Below are positions 1 to 11,569 of a stretch of DNA of 64,000 bases, in pieces. The stretch comes from Marsupella aquatica. Lineage: Eukaryota; Marchantiophyta. The stretch is taken from positions 21,886,001 to 21,950,000 of the forward strand of contig OZ316894.1 in assembly GCA_973895155.1 (NCBI GenBank). Direction: 5' to 3'. The position numbers and the translations under genes are program-made. The stretch's first letter is position 1. Every line of letters starts with the position of its first letter. The notes below the pieces were generated by a model. It saw only the letters and a list, made by a program, of their open reading frames with translations, searched no databases and was not told where the DNA came from.

Positions 1-1
1 T

Positions 2-295
2 CAGCAGAAGATGCACATCACGTCACAGCCTTCATCATCTGGTGCTGCCCTCAATGTTAACCGTGGGAGGAGTATGCAGCGACCAACTGGGGACCGTAGA
101 ACCCAGTTTAGATCTAAATCCATATCTAAGTCCAAGGGTAAATCCCCTCAGAGGAGGCAGGTGACATGTTGGAAGTGCAACCAAGTTGGACACTTCAAGC
201 GAGACTGTAAGGGAAAGGCAGCGGAAACTTCATCGGCAAATGTGGCTAGGGCTGATGGAGAAGCTGATTTACTCAATGATGAGTATGTTTTATGA
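2..295 (+). CDS. gag: Copia-1 gag, C-terminal fragment (nucleocapsid)
   Basis: The reading frame is open from the first bases of the window, so this is the tail of a longer gag, not a gene starting at the ATG at position 11. It has a basic Ser/Arg/Lys-rich stretch followed by a canonical CX2CX4HX4C zinc knuckle (CWKCNQVGHFKRDC), which in retroelements binds the RNA genome for packaging. It ends with TGA at 293-295. The protease-integrase frame continues directly after this TGA without a frame change, and Copia-2 has the same arrangement. Confidence 0.9.
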   Translation, partial: QQKMHITSQPSSSGAALNVNRGRSMQRPTGDRRTQFRSKSISKSKGKSPQRRQVTCWKCNQVGHFKRDCKGKAAETSSANVARADGEADLLNDEYVL

Positions 296-3200
296 AGCGG
301 GGGGTATGCCCTGTGCACGTCATCTAGGAGAGCAGATGATGTGTGGATTCTTGATTGTGCTTGCTCTTTTCATATTTGTTACATTCGTGAGTTTTTCAGT
401 TCTTACTCTGTTTCAAACGGTTCAGTTCTGATGGGAAATGATCACTCCTGTCAAATTGAGGGAATTGGGTCTGTGAAGATTCAAATGTTTGATGGGGCTG
501 TGCGCATAGTGTCCGGAGTCAGGTATGTACCTGGCATGCGTAAGAATCTGATTTCACTCGGTGTGTTGGATTCAAATGGTCATCAATGGAGCGTTATTGA
601 TGGTGAACTTCAAGTTAGGTCGGGAGAGACAGTGATTTTGAAGGGGAGTAGACAAAAGAATTTGTATGTGTTACAGGGCAATACTGTATGTGAAGAGGCC
701 AATGTAACCAAGTCTCACGAGGAGATGACTCAACTGTGGCATTCACGGCTAGGCCACATGAGTGAGAAGGGTTTGGCTATCTTACGGAAGAATGGACTCA
801 TTTCTGATTTGCAATCTTGTAAATTAAAGTTTTGTGAGCATTGCATTCTTGGAAAGCAGCATCGTCGTGCTTTTGGTGTTGGAACTCATCGTTCCAAAGC
901 GGTTCTTGAGTACATACATAGTGACGTGTGGGGTCCATCCCCGACTCCCTCACACTCTGGAAAGTTGTACTATGTATCATTTATTGATGATTACTCAAGA
1001 TTTGTGTGGATTTATTTCATGACGCATAAGTCTGATGTCTTGTCCATTTTTAAGAAGTGGAAGGCCCAGGTGGAGAATCAGACTGGAAACACGATCAAGT
1101 GTTTCGATACAAGGGTGAAGAGTCTGAGGTCAGACAACGGCGGGGAGTACACTTCAATGGAATTTGAAGAGTACTGTTCAGAACAGGGGATAACTCGCCA
1201 TCTCACCATAGTTTATACTCCGCAGCAGAATGGTATCGTTGAGAGGCTCAATCGGACACTGTTGGAGCGGTCACGGAGTATGTTGAGCCAATCAGGTTTA
1301 CCACAAGAATTTTGGGCAGAAGCTGTCAATACCGCAGCTTATTTGGTAAATCTTTCTCCTTCTAGTGCTATCAATTTCAAAACGCCGTTTGAGATGCGCT
1401 ATAAGCGGCAAGCAGACTATCATGGCTTGGTAATTTTTGGAAGTGATGCATATGCTCTCACACCAAAGCAGAATAGGACCAAGTTGGATCCTACCTCCAG
1501 GAAATGTGTTTTTCTTGGGTACCAGAGTGGTGTGAAAGCCTATAGGCTATGGGATCCTATTGCCTGTAAGCTCGTTGTCAGTAGGGATGTTTCCTTCAAT
1601 GAATCCAGATTATTGAAGGAGGGGGAGAATACTCAGATCTCCCGTACTGACAAAGGAAAATCTCCTATCCCGGATCTCGTTGAGGGGGAGATTGGTTATG
1701 AGGTGCATGACCGGAGAGAAGGAGTTGCTCCAATTATGGAGCTGGTTCCTATGCCAGAGGAACCAGAGGAGTTTGTTGATGCTGGTGAGCAACAAGTGGA
1801 TGCTGTTGAGCTTCAAATTGTACCAGCACACGCAGATCAACCGGAATCATCGGCTAGAAGAACATCTGGTCGCACTGTACGCGCTCCATCAAGGTATGGA
1901 CAGTGGGTTGATTCATCTCAACTGCAAGAGGATGATTTTACAGCTGATGATGAGGGTGATGCGTTAATTTTGGAAGAAGGAGAACCTTCTTCATTTCATG
2001 AGGCAAGTGCTTCAAAAGAGAAGCAGAAGTGGACTGCAGCAATGCAAACGGAGATGCAGTCACTAAAGGACAACAAAACTTGGGAGCTTGTTAAGCTGCC
2101 TAAGGGTCAGCAAGTGGTGGACAGCAAGTGGATTTACAAGCTGAAGGATAATTCCATAGGAGGTGGATCGAAGGTCTACAAGGCTAGATTGGTAGCAAAG
2201 GGATTCACACAAGAGAAAGGTGTGGATTACAATGAGGTCTTCTCACCAGTTGCTAAGTACTCTACAATACGACTATTGTGTGTACTTGTTGTAATGTTTG
2301 GTCTGCTCCTAGATCAGATGGATGTTGTCACAGCTTTCCTCTATGGCACATTGGAAGAGGTGATCTTCATGAGACAACCGCTAGGTTTTGTGAAGAGAGG
2401 ATAGGAGGAATTGGTTTGCAGATTGCTGAAATCCTTGTATGGGTTGAAGCAGTCACCAAGACAGTGGAACAAGCGGTTTGACGATTGGATTCGGTCACAA
2501 GGTTTTCACAGAAGTGTATTTGACCCTTGTGTGTATTTGAAACCGGTGAAGAATGTTGTCTTTGGGTTCATTGTTTTAGTACTTTATGTGGATGACATGC
2601 TAATTGCAGCCAAGGATAGGTCTGAGATTGTTAAGCTCAAGGCACTGCTTAGTGCAGAGTTTAAGATGAAGGACTTAGGGCCAGCTAAGAGGATTTTGGG
2701 TATGGAGATCACTAGGGACTTGGAGGCTGGCAAGCTATGGTTGACGCAAAGCAGTTATGCGAGGAAGGTAATTGCAAGGTTCAACATGGAGAATAGCAAG
2801 CCAGTAAGTACCCCGTTGGCTCCACACTTCAAGTTATCATCAGCGTTCTGTTCTACGGATGACACAGAGAAGGGGTTGATGTCAAAGGTTCCATATGACA
2901 AGGCAGTGGGGAGTCTCATGTATTTGATGACTTGCACTAGACCTGATCTTGCCATGGCTATGGGCAAGGTGAGCAGGTACATGTCGAATCCAGGGAAGGT
3001 ACACTGGGAAGCAGTGAAGTGGATTATCAGGTACTTGAAGGGTACCGTGGATCATGGTCTTTTATTTGATGCGAATGCAAAGAATGCTAGATCATTGATT
3101 GGCTATGTAGATTCTGACTATGGACAAGATTTGGACCGAAGGAGATCAACAATAGGATACGTGTTCACACTTGGCGGTGGATGCATAAGTTGGAGGTCTA

Positions 3201-3568
3201 CTTTGCAGAAGTGTATTGCTCAGTCTACTACAGAAGCGGAGTATGTTGCAGCTGCGGAAGCAGCAAAGGAAGCGATTTGGTTGGATAGACTTATCACTGA
3301 AATGGGATTGCCACAGGGGAATGTGAAGCTCCATTGTGATAGTCAAAGTGCGCTCCACCTTGCTGTGAACCAGGTGATGGACAGCAGAGTGAAGCACATT
3401 GACGTCAGGTACCATTTTATCAGGCAGGCTGTGTCTGATAATTTGTTTGAGCTAGTCAAGATTGATGGTAAACTCAACCCGGCTGACGCATTTACCAAAG
3501 TGATTCCTTTGGAGAGTTTCTCTAGACACCGTGACGTATTGCAGGTTTTGCAATTGCATCACAAGTAG
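296..3568 (+). pseudogene. pol: Copia-1 pol polyprotein (protease, integrase, RT, RNase H), one nonsense mutation
   Basis: One reading frame, shared with gag, runs from the gag stop to TAG at 3566-3568. In order it has: the aspartic protease (WILDCACSFHIC, from about 341); the integrase HHCC finger (LWHSRLGHM ... CEHCILGKQHR); the integrase core with HSDVWGP, SDNGGEY and the downstream Glu in the QNGIVERLNRTL stretch; reverse transcriptase with YVDDM near 2590; and Copia-type RNase H (VDSDYG, TTEAEYVA). A TAG at 2402-2404 interrupts the RT, where Copia-2 has a Gln codon, so this copy cannot make full-length pol without suppression. The integrase carries a short insertion before SDNGGEY relative to Copia-2. 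Otherwise the frame is open, which suggests fairly recent activity. Confidence 0.93.
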
Positions 3569-3759
3569 AGTTTTCTTAAACATTCATTGTAATTACTGAT
3601 ATATGCTCTTCCTCATTCCTATGTATTAGGCTACGGCTTAGTTCTGGTTTGCTCTAGTTAGAGAGGGAAACCGGTTTGGTTTCTGTCCAGAACTTCCCGC
3701 TGAGGGATCATATACATTGGCAGTATTACTCTCCCCTAGACCAGAGTCAAGGGGAAGAT

Positions 3760-4180
3760 TGTTGGGTATTTACTCTTACGTCTAGGTTAGGTATGACGTG
3801 GTTGGTACAACAACGTGGGTTGGTACAACTACGTGGTTAGGTACAACTACGTGATTAGGTACAACTATGTGGTTAGGTACAACTACGTGATTAGGTACAA
3901 CTATGTGGTTAGGTACAACTAAGTTGCACACTATATCATAAGAGGCATGTGTGCTTGGAGAGGTAGAACCAAGGCTCATTGTTATGGAGCCACTTGAGAG
4001 ATAGGGAGAGCTTACACTGTGGAGACTCGGTATAGCCGACGGGCTTAGAGTTCAGTAAAGCTCTCTTGTGTGTTCCCGTGGACGTAGCCTCAAGGAGGTG
4101 AACCACGTATCTCTTGTGTCGACTATTGTGCGTTGGATGGTTCATGGGCTTGCCGTTGCGATCGTCGTCTATGCTCAACA
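3760..4180 (+). repeat. Copia-1 3' LTR (421 bp)
   Basis: The LTR starts TGTTGGG after the polypurine tract AAGGGGAAGA (3749-3758) and ends CTCAACA, so it has TG...CA ends. From about 3970 onward it matches the Copia-2 LTR closely (the R/U5 part). The upstream U3 part is unrelated to that of Copia-2 and is dominated by an 18-bp tandem repeat. At the site where the Copia-2 3' LTR reads AATAAA this LTR has AGTAAA. Confidence 0.9.
3795..3926 (+). repeat. 18-bp tandem repeat in the U3 part of the Copia-1 LTR
   Basis: About seven tandem copies of an 18-bp unit, close to GTGGTTAGGTACAACTAC, with variants (GTGATTAGG, AACTATGTG). The array sits in U3, where LTR elements carry enhancers; tandem U3 repeats act as enhancer or transcription-factor sites in several plant Copia elements such as Tnt1 and Tto1. 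The Copia-2 U3 lacks the array. Confidence 0.85.
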
Positions 4181-4567
4181 GGAAAGCTGTATCTGGCGTT
4201 TCTTCCATTAGGTCTTTTTGAGACTCAATGTTCAAGGAGAGCGGAGGTTGGAAGAGAGCGGACAAAAATATCTGGTGGGGAAAAGCAACGCCAGGGACAG
4301 AGGCTTTGGGAGGAGCTAATGATGGCAAAGTTGAGTCAATGTCGTATTGGTTTCAATTGTTCTAGGGGTTGCTATCTGGACCTTATTTGCAACTTTTAGT
4401 ACATTATTTCTCTTTGTCCATTGTATGTTAGAACAAATTTTCTCATTTCTTCCATTTGTAATTAAGATAGGCAGCAGAGTTTCATCTATATGCAATCTCC
4501 ATTATTTTGCTTAGAGTCCAAATCAATCAAAATCATAAGTGAATGATTCACTCGTATTGGCTGCTGC
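4181..4567. other. Non-coding stretch between Copia-1 and the MULE relic
   Basis: I see no gene, RNA or clear repeat. The open frames on the minus strand here are antisense to the LTR and low in meaning. Confidence 0.5.
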
Positions 4568-4651
4568 CGGGATCCTATCAGAGCAAATGGTCATAGGGTC
4601 AATATAGAGTTACTTGGACTTGATGAGTTGGGGCATGAAGTTTTCAAATGA
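4568..4651 (+). pseudogene. C-terminal remnant of a hybrid-binding-domain protein gene
   Basis: About 26 codons, ending in TGA, align with the last part of the intact reading frame at 17609-18165; roughly two thirds of the residues are identical. The hybrid-binding domain itself is not present here, because similarity begins downstream of it. The protein would have ended about eight residues earlier than the copy in the large MULE. Confidence 0.65.
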
Positions 4652-5335
4652 CTCATCAGATGCTCTTGTTGTGATGACACTTTTTATAACAATGAGCACT
4701 TGACTTGGTTTGAACCAAAGTGGCAACAAGTTAGGATAGCAGCACATGTTGGAGAGGAGCAATTGCAATTCTACTTGAATTGTAGACATTGAAGTCTCCA
4801 ATGACATTGTACAACAACAGTTTTGAAACGGTGTGCAAATTTGGAAAGCCTTTTTGCAATTTTCATGTGCAATGTGCCATTTACTCCACCCAACCGGCAC
4901 CCTGTTTGCAAATAACTACTTTGCTGACAAAATATAGTCGAGAATATACTGTGTAATCTGAAGATAATGTTCACAATTTCTTCCAAAGCCACCAGTGTTG
5001 ATCATTCACCCCAACCCTATCGATACGGGTGAGCAAAATACTCTCAACTTAAGGCTAAGTGTGATCTCAAGACAATATGGACATTCATTCAATTGTCTTC
5101 CAAAACCATCAGTGCCGACTATTCACCCCCTGCCCTAATGGTGAGCAAACTTGCTCTCGTTCCTAAGTGTGATCCGAAGACAATCTAGACATTGTCATCC
5201 AAAACCACTAGAATTGGGCATTCCCCTGCCTGTGCCCAAATGGCATGGGTGAGCAAAATTTGCTCTCGCTGCTAAGTGTGATCTGTGACATTGTCTTCCA
5301 AAATCAAGAGTGTCACAAGCACCACACAACGCATT
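4568..5335 (+). mobile_element. MULE relic: end of a hybrid-binding-domain gene plus its downstream repeat array
   Basis: Read on the plus strand, this segment matches the minus strand of the large MULE from about 17690 down to 16980. It starts inside the C-terminal codons of the gene at 17609-18165 (aligned residues such as GHRVN, ELLG, GHEVF) and stops at TGA 4649-4651. It then follows the same 3' flank and ends in about three diverged copies of a ~109-bp unit, with GCTAAGTGTG-type words near 5054, 5162 and 5271. No TIR or transposase is visible nearby. It is the remains of another, older family member with the same gene order, in the opposite orientation. Confidence 0.75.
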
Positions 5336-8300
5336 GCCTTCTGACTAGTCTAACCTTAAACCTTGAAACTACTTGAGTACACAATCCATAATGTCTTTGC
5401 CAGAAACTGCATAGGTGCGCTCCTCATTGTGTGCAACATGACACGGGAAAGCATAGGGTAGGACTGCAAAGAGACATGGTAGGCAATGACAAAAAATTGT
5501 GTTATTTTTTGGTATGGAAGAATTTTGGGTACTACTAATTAAGAGAGGGTTGATTGGATAAATAAAATTCAAATATGGTGATCAAGTAAAGTTTTTCAAG
5601 TAAGAGGTCTCTTAAGCATACACCCCACACAAATAAAATAAAACTTATGAAAAACAGTAGAAAAAAAGCACAAGAAATGGTCAAACATCCCCTTCATCCC
5701 TTTCCGTCAATTCTATTCTCCATCCATTCATTGCCAAATAATTGGGTACGGACTACCAACAATAGAAGTGATGATAGCATATCCTGTCGCTTAAAGGCAG
5801 TAAAAGGTTGACCCGTACTACATTCTTTAATGATTTCAGTTCACCAACTCTATGTCATTAATTAGATCACCTAGTCCATTCGTTTTTCTTTAAAATAACA
5901 TTTTTGGGGGCTGATTTGCAAACTACCTCCTGCAGCATTTAACTACATCAATTAACCGGCGCAGAATTAACAGTCAGTAACGCTCACTTCTATTGGAGCC
6001 AAACATCATCACCCTTCAATCTCTGGTTGGGAACGGGAATGAGAATTCACGGCTCCCTTTTGCCCTCCTTAACTTCGGAATACATTTTTTATTCCAAAAC
6101 AATAAATCCTTTCACACGCACAGGTTCTCCACACACGGTTCACAGCGAAGGGGAAGAGGCGCATCATAGGCACTGATTGTCCTCCTTGTCCTTGGTACTC
6201 TGAAAGGCTGAAAGGCTGAAAGGCTGAATCCTCCTGCACGCGGTCAAACTTCTCCATTGAATTCCAATTGTTTAAGATGAAAAATAAATATGTCCCTGCT
6301 CTCTTCTCTTTCCCACCAAAACGATCAGAAACGCCTTGGACCTCCCTCGATTGTACCTTTCAGTTCTTTATTGTTTTAAAACCCATTCTTTAGGGAACTG
6401 TTCTATCTTACTTATAAAGAGCGAGGGGGAAGCTAAAGTGAGTCTAGGGTTCTAGAGTGAATACTCCTAGATCGTGACTCTAAGGCCCCACCAAAAAAAT
6501 CATATATTATGGATCACATGAATGATTATTTTTTATTTATTTATACTAATATTGAAAGTATGGGTTAGGGAATATATTATGTTACATTTTTATTTTCTTC
6601 TACTCAAGTTCAAAGAGCTGGTAGTAGGGGCTAGTTGCACATAATTTGCAAGGCATGTTAAACCCACCGGCATAGACTCAGCAACTTCCCCCACTCCCTA
6701 TGAGAGAAGGGAACTTTGAATCTGACTATCCCAGTGAAATAGAGTTTTAAGGGAAAAAGAATATTCGATATGCATGATAAGGTAAGCTTAAGGAAAGAAA
6801 AGTCCAATAACACAAAGCCTACTTATGGAAACTCTATTCAATACACTCAAACCATAGTGTAAGCAAACAAGACCAAAGTTCTCTGGAAATTATAACTAGT
6901 GTTTTGAGAGTATAATTGATGGTTGGGTTGTGTCTCTCCGGGTTCTATGAATCCATCTGAGCACCTTTTCAAACTTTTCTGTCTGTCCAACAAAAGAATG
7001 CAAACTTTTTTCAGAAAGAGTCAAACAGAGTAAAAGACAAACTACCTAACGTAAATGGACCTAGGTCTTCATCAAACTTAGAAAATGTGGCAAAAGCTAA
7101 TGGTCCACATCAAGTGTCCAAACTAAATTGGCAAGTGGGACAAGAATGTACTCTATGGGGGTGAGCCGCTATGGAGGCACACTAGCACCCACTCTGAGAG
7201 ATCGACAATTAATAGAGGGCCCAAGCTTGAGCCTGCTGTGATGTCACCAAAATTTGTTGACAGAAGTAGGTGATCAAAAGAGATAGCAGGGTTCCAGTAA
7301 ACCCATCCGGCCATGAATATCACAAGTAGTCTGCAAAAGAAACCCATGGAACAGACGATGGAGAAACCCAGAGATCTCAAAAGCAAAGGGGAGGAAGCTT
7401 GAGCAACATAGTTGCCTCTTTAGTCGTTGCTGCTCGTGATGCTGCTGCCATTGTTACCGCTGTCATGATGATGTGTTGGCACAAGGGTTTCCTTTCACAC
7501 ATAAATGGAAATGTTTGACAAGATGCTCAAGTGGTCAGGCAGAGCTATGCAAGATAAGGGCTTGTAACAATTAAGAACATAAGAGGAATCAAGCATCACA
7601 AACTTTCAATACAATCAAGGGGGGGTGGGATAGGGGGGCAGGAGAGACTCCACTTGTCTAAACAGATGTTACTCCTTATTTACTTCTTTCTCAATTTGAT
7701 TTTTTTTGGGTTGCTTGTGAGGGAAGGGAAAGCCAAGGGAAAGCCATCAATACCTTTCAACCTGGCAGGGCAAACAAAGGAGAGGAGCAACTAAGACTGG
7801 ACCGGCACAGTAGTCTAGTCAGTCGTATCATTCCTGACTACTCTACCTTCCCATTTATGGTAGGTTCTAGATTTTAAGGTCTCAACATTGCATTTCTACT
7901 CAGTCAACAAAAATACTTCAGAGTGATCATTAACATCATCACTGCAAAATGAAATTGCAATGGTGGACAAGACATTCCCAGGTTGCAGGCCTGTTGCTAC
8001 TGTCCTCCAAACTGACATTGAAGGTACAGCACCTTCCAGTTTTTTACAAGGCATGCAGACCCTTGCAATAATATGACACAATCATGTGGTTGATCATCTG
8101 GAAAAGCAACCTTTTCTGTACTCAGACCGAACACATCACCAGATGCATTGGTCTAGAAAACAAAAACAGACCCAAAACAATCATGACATCAGCACTACCT
8201 TCGTGTCTTTCAGGTGTGAGTGAAACATTAAGTAATTTTTCATTCTAGAAAGTAATGCAAGGCCAGAAAATTATTTTCTCCTTTTGCAAACAAAGTATTC

Positions 8301-9140
8301 TCAAATTCTTCTTAAAATACATGATTAATTTTTCGAGGTCTCTGATATAATTTGATAGTAGAGCCATGCTAAGAAAAAATTAATATTGCGCAAACAAAAC
8401 GGTAGTATGGTACAGAGTTTTTTCAAACTATAAATGATCTAAGATGCCACCTCCCTGAAAAGCCTTTGGCACCTGTAGCCAAAATGGCTAGGCATGCTGT
8501 TCCTATCCGTCAATTTCTCACCTACTGTAGCCACCGACCCCATAACTAGTATCTAACGATCATCCTATAGAGAAATATCATAATCTGAATTCAGCTTAAC
8601 AAAATTAGAAAATGATTCTTACATCTCTTTTACACACATGATGACATTCGCCAAACTACTGTAGCTAAAGTAGAAAACATTAAAATTTACGTTGCGCCGG
8701 TATTACTGTTCTGGCAATCAACAGAATCTAGGTGGTGGGCCTGGAAGCCCTGGACTTAGACCCTGAAGGCACTGTTATAATCCACTGTTTAGGGGTGAAA
8801 TAGATCCACGACAAACTGGTTCCTCCTGCTTCACGCGCAAACGGCATGAGTGGTCTGTCGTGGTGCATTGCGGACCCAAAAATATATATATGGCACTCCA
8901 ACGAATCCTCTTTTCCTCTACATACAAGGTCTATAAGTTATACAGGCATCGTAGGCATAGATATAGATATGGTAATCATTGCCCTTATTGGGAGGATGAC
9001 TGATCTTGCCCCTAATCATATGCCGCGGATCAGGCACAAAAGGTAGAAACTGCACTAATCAATGTACTCATTATTATGAAGAAAATAGCATCACACTGAG
9101 GGCCATATGGACCCAGATTGCTAAATCCGACCCAGGTCTT
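5336..9140. other. Gene-poor interval
   Basis: AT-rich DNA with short scattered open frames and no recognisable protein, tRNA or rRNA. About 8440-8710 resembles 41570-41850 and is listed separately. A short minus-strand frame at 5369-5572 has a Cys/His-rich peptide (FCHCLPCLFAV) that I cannot assign. Confidence 0.5.
8440..8710 (+). repeat. Dispersed repeat, copy 1 (relative at 41570-41850)
   Basis: This stretch aligns in the same orientation with 41570-41850. It shares the order of a CCACCTC...AAAA start, a GATATTTCAT/AATATCATAA block, an AACAAAATTAGA/AGCAAAATTAGA block, a GTGACATTC/ATGACATTC block and a GCCGG...AATCA end. Similarity is moderate. It is probably an old non-autonomous element; the ends are not resolved. 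Confidence 0.5.
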
Positions 9141-9149
9141 CTTCAGTGT

Positions 9150-10940
9150 CCAAACCATAAGTGCAATCTTGGATAATTGCAAGGTCTCTGTTCTTCTCTT
9201 CTGTTTTTGGCTGTTTTGCACTTTTGTGAGCACAAGGAGGGCTTCACTGAAAGACAAATATACAAGTGCAAATCCTGTGTAAGGGTCTGTTTACACTTAC
9301 GGGTAAGCTCACAAATCAAACACAGAACTCTGATAAATTATTACTTTTGACGTAGAGTAACCTTTGCACTTATGACTTAGGGGAGTGCATTAATTGGGCA
9401 GGATGTACATAGAGGGAGGGAAGTCACAAGGAATCACCTTCAAGTTTTGTCGGGTATATTGGACTCAGAATGGTGTATTTTTCCAGTAAATCTTGTACTC
9501 TTCTGTCATCTGGGTACAGTCTATGACGATTATGACTTATATGTGGGTTATTGGACTCAGAATGGTGTATTTTTCTAGTAAATCTTGCACCCTTCTGTCA
9601 TCTAGGTACAGTCTATGATGATTATGACTTTATGTGGGTTGTTTGAGTTCCTGCCCCACCCGTAATCACACATCAAAACGTGGTAGTATAAGGTGTGCAT
9701 TATTTTTTTAAAACAATAGGTTGATTATGATATGTATATTGGACACCATATATGTTATATTTTGATGTGTCCTGTGGGACTTCATTCCCTTTCTGGAGCT
9801 CAATGCTCTATGGCCAACACACCCTGGAAGCATTCCCCTTTGTGTACCCTCAATAATTGCACATACAAAGGGAATTACACCATAAACTCTTATTGATAAG
9901 TCAAAGTTTTTACACTTATGGCATAGTACAAAAACTAGTGCCCCAACTGGGCTTCTTCTGGGTAGTGTGCACTAAGCCAGCGTTCACTGAATTTTGGTTT
10001 CAGTTTCATTGCTCCATGTTGCATGCTTTTTCATTCTTGAGTTAGGGGCTTCGGGTCCATGAAAAGTGCCAATCTGTCTACTGCTCCCTGTTTTTCCCTT
10101 TCAAAGAGCCACTTTATCCCACCCTGATGAGCCTCTGTCCTCTAATATTGTCCGCAAAGTCAGAGCACACTGGAACAGGATATATTTGTCTCTCTATAAG
10201 TGCACAACCCATAAGCACAAACCTGGCTAACTGTGAGGTGCTCAATCTTCCTTTTCGTGTAACAGAGTTTGAACGTTTTTGCACCATTTTCAAGTGCAAA
10301 ACCCTTGATAAATGTAAGGTTTAGGGCACAGTTTTAGGGGTGGGAGTCATGATAATGTTCCCAAAAGAAGGGTCATTTGCACATGGAGGCATTGAAGCTC
10401 TTCATCAATAAATGCATAATTCATTTTGCACTTATCACATAGTGCAAACCCCTGTTCAATGCGCACTGCATGCTTCTTTGTGGGAGAGTGTACTTAGAGA
10501 GCAATGATTATGTAGGATATATGACACCAACACATCAGTGACACAAAGCCTGTTTCCCAGTTCCCACAGTTGTTTCAAATTGAGGTAGTACAGTCTATTA
10601 CGTCTAAGTGCAGGCTCCAGGGAAGATGCCCCAAGCCTGCACTTATGCACAGTATGTGCTATCAAGTGCACAGGATATGATTTATGCACTTATCCATATT
10701 TGCATAGTTGCATTACCCAATAAGTACATAGGAAATTGCTTATGCACTTACTCACATGAGTTGTGAGGTCACACACATTGGGCTCCTCATATCCAGAGCC
10801 TGCATAGTACATAATGCACAAAACGACTTTATGTATACGACTTTATGTAACGACTTCTTCATAAATGCATATATACACTTATAAATGGAACTGCACTTGT
10901 TTATCTGTGGTTTAGAGAGGCTTGACCCGCACTTATACAG
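9150..10940. repeat. Zone of repeated CACTTAT / ATAAGTG words
   Basis: The heptamer CACTTAT or its complement occurs about nine times in 1.8 kb, mostly as TGCACTTAT or ATAAGTGCA and in both orientations (for example near 9158, 9366, 9912, 10194, 10430, 10636, 10684, 10872 and 10928). Chance would give well under one. Short words repeated in both orientations are typical of subterminal regions of CACTA-type DNA transposons, but no transposon ends were found. The large MULE is inserted at the right edge of this zone. Confidence 0.55.
9459..9640 (+). repeat. Tandem duplication, 92-bp unit, two copies
   Basis: The unit beginning TTGGACTCAGAATGG at 9459 is repeated at 9551 with only a few differences, including the GTACAGTCTATGA block. 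No coding meaning is seen. Confidence 0.85.
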
Positions 10941-10986
10941 AGTCCTTGTTTTGGTGAATTTTCGAAAGAAAAGTGCTAATATTTGA

Positions 10987-10996
10987 GGACTAGGAA
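10987..10996 (+). repeat. Left target-site duplication of the MULE
   Basis: The sequence GGACTAGGAA directly precedes the left TIR and is repeated exactly at 23414-23423 after the right TIR. Mutator-like elements typically duplicate 8-11 bp of target, most often 9. Confidence 0.93.
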
Positions 10997-11344
10997 GAGG
11001 GATATGCTCAATAGACCCCCTCCAGGAGAAACTTTACTTGATCAGCCCCCTCCAAACTTTTTTGCCCCAATCAGCCCCCTCATTATGGCCCGTACCCTTT
11101 GCTCCCGTGTAAGGCAGTTTCCCCCATGTAAAGGCATTATTGCACAGTTGGGAGCCATGCCACCATGCAAGGTCGCCTCCCGCAGTCGACCACGCGACTC
11201 CGCTGCAGTCGGGCCGCAACTACGCGGTTTTGCCCCCCTCGCACTATGGTCCCTTATGAGCGTGAATACATCGTGGTTTATGTCTTCAACAAAATTTCTG
11301 TTTTAGGACGCACATTGTTGGGGCGCGGTTTAGGGTCAAGCGCG
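10997..11344 (+). repeat. MULE left terminal inverted repeat (348 bp)
   Basis: It starts GAGGGATATGCTCAATAG and is inverted at 23064-23413. It contains C-rich direct sub-repeats (GATCAGCCCCCTC) and lacks one 11-bp sub-repeat present in the right TIR. In MuDR the TIRs carry both the transposase binding site and the promoter of the adjacent gene, so this repeat probably drives the plus-strand gene. Confidence 0.93.
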
Positions 11345-11569
11345 ACCGTCATTTGTCGAGGGTGGGATCGATAGTTTTTCGTTGTTTTACGGAGGGGACT
11401 GCGTCTTCGTGGTTCATGGAGGTGAGGCGTCGTTTGCTGCTGGCGGCTGGCGATTTTGGGGAGGTTCATTGATCGATGCGAAAGGAGAGTGCGAGGTCTG
11501 AGTCTCGGCCCACTGCTCGGATTGAGTAGCGTTCATTCACCCCATTCTGCGAGATTTCTTTCACATTGT

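Larger units (their letters stand above)
1..4180 (+). mobile_element. Copia-1: Ty1/Copia LTR retrotransposon, 5' end outside the window
   Basis: The domain order is gag zinc knuckle, protease, integrase, reverse transcriptase, RNase H, then a 3' LTR. Integrase before reverse transcriptase defines the Copia superfamily. The protease motif of the DCAC/DSAC type resembles the Tork (Tnt1/Tto1) lineage, but that placement is inference. The 5' LTR, primer site and most of gag lie left of the window, so the target duplication cannot be checked; the five bases after the 3' LTR are GGAAA. It is a close relative of Copia-2 at 34390-41203, colinear throughout the coding part. This copy is disabled by a stop in pol. 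Confidence 0.95.

Noticed and set aside
5369-5572. Cys/His-rich minus-strand frame
   Set aside because: Short, isolated, no finger spacing I can match and no start or splice context; left unassigned.
9000-10940. Possible CRISPR-like or tRNA features in the repeated-word zone
   Set aside because: The words are irregularly spaced, in both orientations and in a plant genome; no cloverleaf was seen.
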